From NCBI GenBank assembly GCA_934567355.1, contig CAKTJC010000012.1, positions 8,820 to 72,819 of the forward strand: a stretch of 64,000 nucleotides of DNA, read 5' to 3'. The notes beneath the pieces were generated by a model. The model did no database searches. It had not been told where the DNA came from and was given only the letters and a program-made list of their open reading frames with translations. Origin of the DNA: an uncultured Oscillospiraceae bacterium. GTDB lineage: Bacteria; Bacillota; Clostridia; Oscillospirales; Oscillospiraceae. Every line of letters starts with the position of its first letter. The first letter of the stretch is position 1. Shown one piece after another: positions 17,393 to 25,900 of the stretch. Position numbers and translations under genes: made by a program.

Positions 17393-18088
17393 ATGGAATA
17401 TCTTCCCGGCGGCATCCAGCTTGAAGTTCCCGAAGGTTGCTTTCCTTTGACCACAGATTCCATGGCGCTGGCTGATTTTGCCGACATTCGCGGAGGCAAG
17501 GCAGTGCTGGATCTCGGTTCCGGCTGCGGGACGCTGGGGCTGCTGCTGTGCGCCCGGAATGAACGCTGCTGCATCAGCGGTGTGGAGTTGGATGAAAAGG
17601 CCCATGCCGCCGCGCTGGAGAACATCCGCCGCAACCGGCTCGATGCCCGTATGGAAAGTATATGCGCGGATATGCGGCGGGTTCCCGAACTTTTTGCGCC
17701 GGGAAGCTTTGACTGCTGCATCTCCAATCCGCCCTATTTTTCCGGGGGCTTCGCGGCACAGCTGACCGCTGCCCGGCGGGAGGATCGGTGCGCCCTCGCC
17801 GATTTGATGCGGTGTGCTGCCTGGGCGCTGAAATACGGCGGGGACCTCTTTCTGGTGCACCGCCCGGAGCGGCTGGCAGAGGCAATCGCGCTGGGCGCAC
17901 AGCATCAGCTGGAAACCAAACGCCTGCGGCTGCTCCGCCACCGGGAGGGCAGCCCCGTCGCCCTGGTGCTGCTTCAGCTGCGCAAGGGCGGCAAGCCGGG
18001 ACTGATGCTGGACGAAATTGCGCTACACCGCAGCGACGGCAGCGAAAGCGGCGACTATCGCCGAATTTATCATATTGCGGAGGATTGA
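17393..18088 (+). CDS. TrmN6-like tRNA (adenine-N6)-methyltransferase family protein
   Basis: A 231-residue class I methyltransferase: SAM loop DLGSGCGTLGLLL (about 41-53), acidic SGVELDE, and the catalytic NPPY motif (about 110-113) found in N6-adenine and N-methyltransferases. The N-terminus (FPLTTDSMALADFA) matches the YfiC/TrmN6 and Bacillus YabB group, which modify A37 of tRNA-Val in E. coli; the exact target here is inferred. Adjacency to rsmI (two bases apart) repeats the yabB-rsmI pairing of Firmicutes. GGAGG precedes the ATG. Confidence 0.88.
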   Translation: MEYLPGGIQLEVPEGCFPLTTDSMALADFADIRGGKAVLDLGSGCGTLGLLLCARNERCCISGVELDEKAHAAALENIRRNRLDARMESICADMRRVPELFAPGSFDCCISNPPYFSGGFAAQLTAARREDRCALADLMRCAAWALKYGGDLFLVHRPERLAEAIALGAQHQLETKRLRLLRHREGSPVALVLLQLRKGGKPGLMLDEIALHRSDGSESGDYRRIYHIAED

Positions 18089-18090
18089 TC

Positions 18091-18930
18091 ATGGCAGGAA
18101 TGCTTTATTTGGTTCCCACCCCCATCGGCAACCTGGGGGATATTTCCCTGCGCGCCCGGCAGACGCTGGAGGCGGCGGATTTCATCGCTGCTGAGGACAC
18201 GCGGGTGACGCTGAAGCTTCTGAATCACCTGGAAATCAAAAAGCCCCTTGTGAGCTATTATGAGCACAACAAGACCTTCAAGGGCAGCCGCATTGTGGAG
18301 CGGATTCTGGCCGGTGAGACTTGTGCCCTGGTTTCTGACGCGGGCAGCCCCGCTATCTCCGACCCCGGCGAAGACCTGGTGAAGGAATGCGCCGCCGCGG
18401 GCATCACCGTCTGCGCCATTCCCGGCCCCTGCGCCGCCATCACCGCCCTGAGCATTTCCGGGCAATCCACAGGAAGGTTCTGCTTCGAGGGCTTCCTGTC
18501 TATGAGCAAAAAAAGCCGCCGGGAGCATCTGGACTCCCTGCGGGCAGAAAAGCGCACCATGATTTTCTACGAAGCCCCCCACAAGCTGATGAACACCCTG
18601 GAAGACATGGTGGAGGTGTTCGGCGCAGAACGTCCCGTCAGCTTCTGCCGGGAGCTGACCAAGCTCCACGAGGAGGTGCTGCGCACCACCCTGGGGGAAG
18701 CCATCGTCCACTTCACCGAAACGCCCCCCAAGGGGGAATTTGTCCTGGTGGTAGCCGGTGCGCCGGAGGAAGTGAAGGAGGTTCCCACCGCCACGGATGC
18801 CGCCGCCCGGGTAAACGAACTCATTGCCCAGGGGCTGAGCCGGAAGGATGCCATCAAGCAGGCAGCCAAGGAGCTGGATCTGCCGAAAAATGCGGTCTAT
18901 GCCGCCGCGCTGGACGAAGCGCAATCATAA
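18091..18930 (+). CDS. rsmI: 16S rRNA (cytidine(1402)-2'-O)-methyltransferase RsmI
   Basis: A 279-residue tetrapyrrole-methylase-fold enzyme that 2'-O-methylates C1402, the same base RsmH methylates on N4. The start MAGMLYLVPTPIGNLGDISL, the EDTRVTLKLLNHLEI motif and the GSPAISDPG loop are diagnostic. The ATG at 18091 follows GGAGG; a long open extension upstream in the same frame belongs to shadow of the preceding gene. Confidence 0.97.
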   Translation: MAGMLYLVPTPIGNLGDISLRARQTLEAADFIAAEDTRVTLKLLNHLEIKKPLVSYYEHNKTFKGSRIVERILAGETCALVSDAGSPAISDPGEDLVKECAAAGITVCAIPGPCAAITALSISGQSTGRFCFEGFLSMSKKSRREHLDSLRAEKRTMIFYEAPHKLMNTLEDMVEVFGAERPVSFCRELTKLHEEVLRTTLGEAIVHFTETPPKGEFVLVVAGAPEEVKEVPTATDAAARVNELIAQGLSRKDAIKQAAKELDLPKNAVYAAALDEAQS

Positions 18931-18934
18931 ACAC

Positions 18935-18966
18935 GATCCCCCCGCATAGCCTTTTGCGGGGGGATC
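18935..18966 (+). terminator. Hairpin between rsmI and spmA
   Basis: Eleven-base perfect stem (GATCCCCCCGC / GCGGGGGGATC) with a 10-base loop and only a short TCTT tail. It ends four bases before the spmA ATG, so its 3' arm also contains the only purine-rich Shine-Dalgarno candidate of spmA. It may be a weak terminator, a translational control, or both. Confidence 0.55.
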
Positions 18967-18970
18967 TCTT

Positions 18971-19546
18971 ATGGTGATGAGTTGGGTTTGGGCAGTGCTG
19001 GTCGTCACATCGGTGGTCTGCGCGGCGGTAGGCGGACGGGCGGCGGCGCTTTCTGCCGCTGTGATGCAGGGCGCACAGGCGGGGGTAACGCTGGCGATCT
19101 CCATTGCCGGGTCGCTGTGCCTTTGGGCAGGGATCGGGCGTGCAATGGAAAAATTGGGGCTGACCGCCGTGCTGGCGCGGCTGCTGCGCCCTGCCATGAA
19201 ACGGCTGTTTCCCTCCACCCGGGAGGACGCGGCGCTTTCCGGGGCGCTGAGCACCAACATCTGCGCCAATTTTCTCGGCCTGGGCAACGCGGCGACACCG
19301 CCGGGGATCGAGGCAGCCAGGTGTCTGGCTGCACGCAGTCCGGGCAGGGCATCGGACGAGCTGTGCCGCCTGATCGTACTGAACACTGCCTCTATCCAGC
19401 TGATTCCCGCCAATGTGGCAGCCGTACGCAGCAGCCTGGGGTGCGGAAGTCCCTTCGATATTCTGCCCGCCGTGTGGATCACCAGCCTGTGCTCCGCCGG
19501 ACTGGGACTGGCCGCCGCCTGGGTGCTGGGAAGATTATGCCGATGA
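18971..19546 (+). CDS. spmA: Spore maturation protein A
   Basis: A 191-residue membrane protein with about five hydrophobic segments and the nucleoside-recognition (gate) fold. Family markers are STNICANFLGLGNAATPPG (about 94-112) and LNTASIQLIPANVAAVRS. SpmA acts with SpmB in spore core dehydration and heat resistance. Starts at ATG 18971 or the ATG six bases later; the Shine-Dalgarno is inside the preceding hairpin. The stop overlaps the spmB start. Confidence 0.93.
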   Translation: MVMSWVWAVLVVTSVVCAAVGGRAAALSAAVMQGAQAGVTLAISIAGSLCLWAGIGRAMEKLGLTAVLARLLRPAMKRLFPSTREDAALSGALSTNICANFLGLGNAATPPGIEAARCLAARSPGRASDELCRLIVLNTASIQLIPANVAAVRSSLGCGSPFDILPAVWITSLCSAGLGLAAAWVLGRLCR

Positions 19547-20055
19547 CGGATTATCTGATTCCGCTGCTGCTTCTGGGGCTGTCCGTGCTCGCTCTGGGGC
19601 GGCGGAAAAACTACTATGAGTGGCTGCTTTCCGGCGCGGCAGAGGGGCTGGGGCTTGTAAAGACCATTCTTCCCTCGCTGGTGCTCCTGCTGACGGCGGT
19701 GAGCATGTTCCGCGCCTCCGGGGCGGCAGAGCTGCTGGGCAGGCTGCTGTCGCCGGTGTTTTCTCTGTTTGGAATTCCACCGGAATGCGCCATGCTGGTG
19801 CTGGTGCGCCCCATCAGCGGAAGCGCCGCGCTGGCCGTGGGCGGGGAGCTGATGGCACACTACGGCGTGGATTCCCAGATCGGGCGGACGGCTGCCGTCA
19901 TGCTCGGCTCCACAGAAACCACCTTTTATACCCTCAGCGTCTATTTCGGAGCAGCAGGGGTACACAAAACCCGCTATACCCTCCCCGCCGCCCTGTTCGC
20001 AGACTTCGTGGGGTTCTTCATGGCATCCTGGAGCGTGCGTTTTTTCTTCTCCTGA
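19543..20055 (+). CDS. spmB: Spore maturation protein B
   Basis: A 170-residue membrane partner of SpmA with about five hydrophobic segments. RPISGSAALAVGGELMAHYG and GSTETTFYTLSVYFGAAGV match the family closely. I choose the ATG at 19543 because it forms an ATGA overlap with the spmA stop; an ATG six bases earlier is also possible. Its presence supports an endospore-forming host. Confidence 0.93.
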   Translation: MTDYLIPLLLLGLSVLALGRRKNYYEWLLSGAAEGLGLVKTILPSLVLLLTAVSMFRASGAAELLGRLLSPVFSLFGIPPECAMLVLVRPISGSAALAVGGELMAHYGVDSQIGRTAAVMLGSTETTFYTLSVYFGAAGVHKTRYTLPAALFADFVGFFMASWSVRFFFS

Positions 20056-20124
20056 ACGCTGCGGGGAAAGCGTGATGCCTATATGACGCTATATCATCAG
20101 CAGTGTATGCTGCACCGCAAAACG

Positions 20125-20167
20125 CCCCGCCATTTTGCAAGAGCAAAATGGCGGGGCTATCTTTTTT
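20125..20167. terminator. Strong bidirectional terminator
   Basis: Fourteen-base perfect stem (CCCCGCCATTTTGC / GCAAAATGGCGGGG) with a four-base loop followed by a T6 run on the plus strand. It lies between convergent spmB and the LRR gene; on the minus strand a CGTTTTG tail follows, so it probably stops both. Confidence 0.88.
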
Positions 20168-21524
20168 ATATTGCTTCCCACATCAGCGTGCCGCCGTAGG
20201 AGACAGCCGTTTTGCGGTTCCAGCCTTGGGCAGAGGCAGGATAGAATGCCTGGGTCTGTGTGCCGCGGAAGGTGTTTTCGGCAATCTGGGGGGCATCTCC
20301 CAGGAAGGTGATGCTCCACATGCCGGTATAGGAAAACGCTTCGCTGCCGATCTCGGTGACGCTTCCGGGAATGTTGATCGCTTCCAGTTTCTTACAATAG
20401 CTGAAGGCGTAGCGCCCGATGCGCTCCACCGTTTCCGGGATGATCACCGTGCGCAGGCCGGTGCAGCCACGGAACAGATAGCTGCCGATCTCCGTCAGGC
20501 CATCGGGGAGCATGAGATTTTCCAATGCACTGCAATCCCGGAAGGCGCCGTCTTCGATGGTGCGGACCGCACCGGGGACGGCAAGGGAAGCGAGCTCCGT
20601 GCAGCCCGAAAACGCCTCGGCGCCGATGGTTTCCAGATTGAGGGAAAGATTGACGGTTTTCAGCCCGGTGCAGCCCGCAAAGGCCTGCGCGCCGATCTCG
20701 GTGACGGACTCCGGCAGCGTTACCATGCGAAGCTGGATACAGCCGGAAAAGGTCTGGCCGGCAATGGCGGTGACATTTTGCGGGATCTGGACATCCACCA
20801 GGGACACGCAATCCTTGAAGGTGCCCAGTTCAATGGCCGTAACGCCCTCCGGCACAGCGGCGGTATTCAGCGCGGTGCAGCCTGCAAAGGCAAAGCCTCC
20901 CAGATACTTCACCGTACCGGGGATCTGGATCCAGGTCAACCCCTCGCAGCCGGAGAACGCGCCCCAGCCGATGGCTTCCAGGCTGCCGGGAAGCTGAATC
21001 TCTTCCAGCGCAGTGCAATCCTCAAACGCCTCATCGCCGATGGCGCTGAGTTTTTCGGGGAGGGTCAGTTCCTTCAAATTGGTGCAGCCTGCAAAGGCAC
21101 GGCTGCCAATGGTGGTTACGCCGTCTTCCAGCACCAGCGCGGTGACAGACTCCCGGCTGTCGTACCAGGGGGCGGGAAGCGTCTCACGGAAATCGAACAT
21201 CTCACCGGTACCGGTGACGGTCAGGGTGCCGTTTTCGTCCAGGTTCCAATCCAGACTGACGCCGCAGGTACCGGAGGCAGCTGCCTGCCCAGATGTGGTG
21301 GGGGCGGCATATTTTGCCTCTTCCGCTGCCATCAGGGCGTTGCGCACCTCCTCCGGCAGGCCGTTGAGGAACTGGTCGAGGATGTCCCCCGCGCCGATTT
21401 CGATCAGGCGGTCGAACTCTGCCTGAATGTCCGGATCGATCTCCACGGCCTGCGCTCTGACAGGCGCAAGCACCAGGCAGGCGCACAGCGCAGCAGCAAG
21501 CAAACGATTCCATTTAGATCTCAT
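20166..21524 (-). CDS. Secreted BspA-type leucine-rich repeat protein
   Basis: A 452-residue protein. A signal peptide occupies about 1-25 (RLLAAALCACLVLAPVRAQA, predicted cleavage after AQA). After a ~100-residue N-terminal part come about 12 LRR_5/BspA repeats of ~23 residues, each with an xxAFxGCxxL core (for example SRAFAGCTNL, AEAFSGCTEL); the last is degenerate. There is no LPXTG, lipobox or membrane anchor, so it is probably secreted or loosely attached. Such proteins often mediate binding to host or bacterial surfaces; the ligand is unknown. The start at 21524 follows AAAGGA; an upstream extension would bury the signal peptide. Confidence 0.85.
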   Translation of the reverse strand: MRSKWNRLLAAALCACLVLAPVRAQAVEIDPDIQAEFDRLIEIGAGDILDQFLNGLPEEVRNALMAAEEAKYAAPTTSGQAAASGTCGVSLDWNLDENGTLTVTGTGEMFDFRETLPAPWYDSRESVTALVLEDGVTTIGSRAFAGCTNLKELTLPEKLSAIGDEAFEDCTALEEIQLPGSLEAIGWGAFSGCEGLTWIQIPGTVKYLGGFAFAGCTALNTAAVPEGVTAIELGTFKDCVSLVDVQIPQNVTAIAGQTFSGCIQLRMVTLPESVTEIGAQAFAGCTGLKTVNLSLNLETIGAEAFSGCTELASLAVPGAVRTIEDGAFRDCSALENLMLPDGLTEIGSYLFRGCTGLRTVIIPETVERIGRYAFSYCKKLEAINIPGSVTEIGSEAFSYTGMWSITFLGDAPQIAENTFRGTQTQAFYPASAQGWNRKTAVSYGGTLMWEAI

Positions 21525-21602
21525 AATCAGTCTTCCTTTCTGCTCCGGCAAAGGCCGGTTTGTGTGCCGTGAGATTTTTTCACTATAATATAATGTATAC
21601 GC

Positions 21603-22589
21603 TCAGCTCTGCGGGGATTCCGGCTTTTTGCCGCCCCGACGGCGGCGACGGGGACGGGGGGCGTTCTCCGGTTCCGCCTTCTGAGCGCGGCGGGCATAGA
21701 CCTGCGCCGCCTCGGAGGTGGCTTCGTAGGTCAGGCGGCTGACACGGATGGTGCCGTCCGGCTGGGTGGATAGGCGCACGCGGATCAGGAATTTTCCATG
21801 GTCGGCACAGGTGGCAAGATCCATGTACCGGTGCCCCGGCTGGGCAAACCAGCGGGAGCCCAGCATCTGGCGGCCGCACAGCGGGCACAGGTTCTCGCTC
21901 CCCGCCATGGCGGCCAGTGCTTCGCGCTTGTCGGCGTAGTCCCGGAACACCTTGCGCTCCAGGCAGCCGGGAAGCTCCGCGCCGTGGAAGCCGTTTTCAT
22001 GGCTGCGCACGGCCTGGTCATATTCGTCGATGCCCCGCTGCATATCCAGCTTCCGGCAAATCAGCGCCGTATGGTAGGCGTCCCCCAGTGCGTCATGCGC
22101 CGGCCGGCTCGGCTCGATCTGAAATGTCTCCAGTGCGGTCTTGAGCGCCTTTTGGGAATTGGAGCCGTCGGTCTGGGCGTTGAAGATCATCTGTGCATTG
22201 TACCACCGCTCTGTCCAGGAGGTGTCGAGACCGTACAGCTGCAGATTCTCCCGCAGGATGCCGATGTCGTCAAAGCCCCAGGTGAGGAACACGGGATCCT
22301 CGCCGCACCAGGCGCGGAACTGCTCCATCGCCTGCGTAAAGGGGATTCCCTCGGCACGCAGGCGGTTTTCCTTGATGCCGGTGAGCTTGCTGACCCGGCG
22401 GTTCAGATGCCGGTAAACCTTGGGCGTGACCATGATCTGGAATTCATCCATGCTCTCGCTGTCGGGGTGCAGGCGCACGGCGCCGATCTGGATGATTTCC
22501 CCCCGGATGGCCACCGGCAGCACCTTTTTTGACGACGGAGACCCCGGCCAGGGCTGGTTCCACTCCATATCCAAAACAATAAAATTCAT
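21603..22589 (-). CDS. DEDDh-family 3'-5' exonuclease with C-terminal zinc-finger-like region
   Basis: A 328-residue protein. The exonuclease domain (about 1-185) shows DEDDh motifs: Exo I VLDMEWNQ (Asp7, Glu9), Exo II around TWGFDDIGIL, and Exo III HDALGDAYHTA (His and Asp). This resembles the KapD/inhibitor-type and DnaQ-like nucleases acting on 3' ends of RNA or ssDNA. A C-terminal part has a CPLCGR...CADH putative metal site and a basic tail (RPRRRRRGGKK), suggesting nucleic-acid binding. No operon partner; it reads away from the neighbouring surface gene. Confidence 0.85.
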   Translation of the reverse strand: MNFIVLDMEWNQPWPGSPSSKKVLPVAIRGEIIQIGAVRLHPDSESMDEFQIMVTPKVYRHLNRRVSKLTGIKENRLRAEGIPFTQAMEQFRAWCGEDPVFLTWGFDDIGILRENLQLYGLDTSWTERWYNAQMIFNAQTDGSNSQKALKTALETFQIEPSRPAHDALGDAYHTALICRKLDMQRGIDEYDQAVRSHENGFHGAELPGCLERKVFRDYADKREALAAMAGSENLCPLCGRQMLGSRWFAQPGHRYMDLATCADHGKFLIRVRLSTQPDGTIRVSRLTYEATSEAAQVYARRAQKAEPENAPRPRRRRRGGKKPESPQS

Positions 22590-22611
22590 TGTGTGTTCCC
22601 TCTGTTTCTTC

Positions 22612-22676
22612 GGAAGCTCTGAATGAAATCAGCAGGAGCCGCTGACCAGCCGCAGATGATTTATTCAGGGTTTCCC
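22612..22676. mobile_element. 65-bp palindromic relative of the 12.3-kb element
   Basis: Ends GGAAGCTCTGAATGAAATC (22612-22630) and the complement of GGGAAACCCTGAATAAATC (22658-22676) match the terminal repeats of the 222-bp element, with only 27 bases between. It is probably a deletion derivative of the same family. It lies in the 351-bp gap between the exonuclease and surface-protein genes, which otherwise holds the promoter at 22781 and a 130-base leader. Confidence 0.6.
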
Positions 22677-22780
22677 TCATCCTTGGCGTCTATCATACCA
22701 CATGGACAGGGCTCCTGTAAACAAGAAGTTTTTGGCCGCACACCGCAGCATTTTTTAGTGCGTAAAAAACATTTTTTCTG

Positions 22781-22809
22781 TTGCAATGGTGATTATACTG
22801 TGCTATAAT
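22781..22809 (+). promoter_or_regulatory. Strong promoter of the giant surface protein gene
   Basis: TTGCAA (22781-22786), 17-bp spacer, TATAAT (22804-22809) with an extended TGC before the -10. Predicted transcription begins near 22816, giving a ~125-base leader that ends in AAGGAGG before the ATG. Confidence 0.8.
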
Positions 22810-22940
22810 TTACGCATGGAGGTATATGGAGAGGGGTATTCTCTGCTTTTTTGCAGGGCTGCCGCTTTTGATGTGCCTCTGCTGCCGGCGGAATATGGGA
22901 AGAAGCGCCGGCGGCGTACATAAAAAAGGAGGATCAAGTT

Positions 22941-25900
22941 ATGAAACACGCCCTACGTAAGACGTTGGCGTGGTTCCTGGCGCTGATGATGCTCGCTTCG
23001 GCTCTGCCGCTGAACATCTTGGCCGAGGGTGCCACGCCCGCAGAAGAAGTTACTCCCTCTTCCGCACCTGCGGCAGAGGAAGGCACGCCGGAGGAACCTG
23101 CCGAAGAGCAGCCTTCTGGGGATGAGATCCCCGCAGGGTCCCATAGTCTCACCAGCGTGACTTCCGTGGTTCCGAGCGAGGACTATTATCGCACCTATGT
23201 TTTCTGGGTTGACGGGAGCATCGTCGCTCAGCAGACCGTCAAAGAGGGCGAGACCCTGCTCCGCCCTGCCACCCCTGTCAAGGACGGCTTCCTGTTTGAC
23301 GGCTGGAAGGACAGCGCCGGCAATCTCTTTGAAGGCTTCGGCGCCGTGACCGGCATCACCCAGACGGAGACGGTCAACATTTACGCCAGCTTCCGGGATG
23401 TTTTCTATGTATTCTTCATGGATAACAGCGACCGCATCGTTGCCACCAAGTCCGGTAAGGCCGGCGAGGTGATCTCCACTGCGGACGTGACCTTCCCCGT
23501 GGGAGCAACCCAGGCCGTTACCGGCTGGCTGCTGGACGGGGCCGCTGTGGACTCCGTTACGCTGGAAGCCAGCGACGTGACGCTCACCGCCCGTGTGGAA
23601 AACGGCTACTGGATCACCTTTGAGTCCAACGAGGGCTCTTATGTGGCGCCTGCTTTCTATGCCGAGAGCCAGACTGCCGCTGCTCCCGCAGCGCCCCAGC
23701 GCCCCGGCTACTCCTTCGCCGGTTGGTTTACCGAGGCGGAGCTGCAGAACGAAGCTGACTTTGCCGCCATCAATACTAACACCACGCTCTACGCCAAGTG
23801 GACGGCCGGCAGCGCCAGCTATACCGTGATCCACTTCCAGGAGAACGCAGACGACAGCGACTACTCCTATGTAGAGAGCGAAATCAAGTACGACACCGTC
23901 GGCAACCAGACCTACGCCACTGCCAAGAGCTACACCGGCTTCACCGCAGAGCCTATCACCCAGGCAACTATTGCCGGTGACGGCTCCACCATTGTGAATG
24001 TCTACTACAAGCGCAATGTGTACGAAGTGAAGTTCTACAAATACTATTCTTCCGGTTTCTTCGGTGGGAAATATAAAGAAGACGCAAGCCTGCGCATCAC
24101 CGCCAAGTACGGTGCCAATATCAGCTCCAAGTGGCCCGGTGGTACCTGGAAGGTCTCCGCCAACGGCACTGTTTTCCAGGCCAACATCGACGTGATGCCC
24201 TTGGGCGGTACCAGCTTCTACGAGAAGGATAGCCAGGGTTCCGGCGCGGCTTATTACTATCTGCAGGATCTGAACGGCAACTACGTTCTGGATCACACAG
24301 ATACAGGTGCCAGCAGCGGTTCCACGGTCACAAAGGAAGACCGCTACCCCATCACCGGCTTCACCTGCAACACCGGGCGGAGTACGAAAGACGGAAATAA
24401 CTATAACGGCGCCAGGTTCTACTATGACCGCAACAGCTACGATGTGATCTACATCAGCAACGGCGCTTCGGTCAATACCAAGTCCTTCAAGTATCAGGCC
24501 GACATTTCCTCTGCCGGGAGCTATACGCTGAGCAGCAGCCAGGCGCCGGCCGGCAAGGAAGGCTATTCCTTCGACGGCTGGTATCTCGACCCCGAGGGAA
24601 CCGTCCCTTACGATTTCACCGGCAAGACCATGCCTGCGCAGAACATCACCGTGTATGCCAAGTGGTCGGCTCCTGTCCATACCGTCACCTTCTACGATAA
24701 GGACAATGTGACCGTCGTCGGCACCGTGGAAAATATCCCCCACGGGACTGTGATGGATTCTTCGAAGGTTCCTGCTTACACCCCCGCTGAGGGCTATGAG
24801 TTCCTGGGCTGGGTCACCGCAAGCGGCGCTCCCTTCAACTTCAGCACCGAGATCCGTCAGGACTACAGCCTCTATGCCAAGGTGCGCAAGACCGGTTCCG
24901 TCCAGGTGACTTATGACGCCAACGGCGGCAGCGGCACCGCGCCTGTGGACAGCGCGCATTACGCGGAAGGTTCTTATGCCAAGATTCTCGGCCAGGGCAG
25001 CCTTGTAGCTCCCGCCGATAAGCCGGAATTCCTGGGCTGGAGCACGGACGCCAATGCAGCCGCACCTCAGTATGTCCCCGGAGACATGCTGCCCATGGGC
25101 ACTGCGGCTGTGACGCTTTACGCCGTTTGGGGCGTGAAGGAAGGCACCGTCTCCCTGACCTATCACAGCAACTTTGGCACTGATCAAGCCTCCACCGACA
25201 GTGGACTTGCAAACAACAGCCTGGTCACCGTAAAGGGCTACGGCGAAACGGGTCTGCCCGCCAGAGTCGGCTACACCTTCCAGGGCTGGAGCACTGCCCC
25301 TGGCGGCAGCGTGATGTTCGGCGCCGGTGCTTCTGTCCGCGTGAATGCCAATGGCGCCAACGATCTGTACGCTGTTTGGACAGCCAACACGGATACGAAG
25401 TATACGGTCGAGTTCTACTACATAAGCGATGACGGCTCCTACCCCGGCACTCCCAACCAGACCGACAGCTGCACCGGCACCACCGATACCGCCGTTTCCG
25501 TCACCGATGCCGACAAGGCGGACAAGGAAAACGGCAAGTATACGTATGACACCGGTGCTGCCAACGTGGAATCCGCCACCCTCAGCGGCGACGGCACCAC
25601 TGTGCTGAAGCTGTACTTCAAGCTGAATGTTGCGCAGTACACCATTCACCATTACCTGCTGGGCACCACCGTCTCCGTGGCCGACGACCAGACCGGCACG
25701 CAGACCATCGGCACCCAGCTGACCGCCGGCATGTCTGATGCTCTGTATCCGAAGTATGCTGCCGCCGTGGTGAACAGCTACTCCCCCAGCCAGTCCATTA
25801 CCATTGGAGTCAGCGGGAACGTGATCACCGTTTACTACACGGTTCCTCTGACGCTTACCGCAAATGACGCCAGCAAGATTTATGACGGCACCGCCCTGAC

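Noticed and set aside
22816..22923. 35-codon leader frame ending in a KKRRRR run just before the surface gene
   Set aside because: Its ATG falls at the predicted transcription start and lacks a Shine-Dalgarno; the frame is probably chance.
22953..25652. 899-codon open frame antisense to the surface protein gene
   Set aside because: It has no Shine-Dalgarno or recognisable domain; codon bias of the GC-rich sense gene keeps the antisense frame open.
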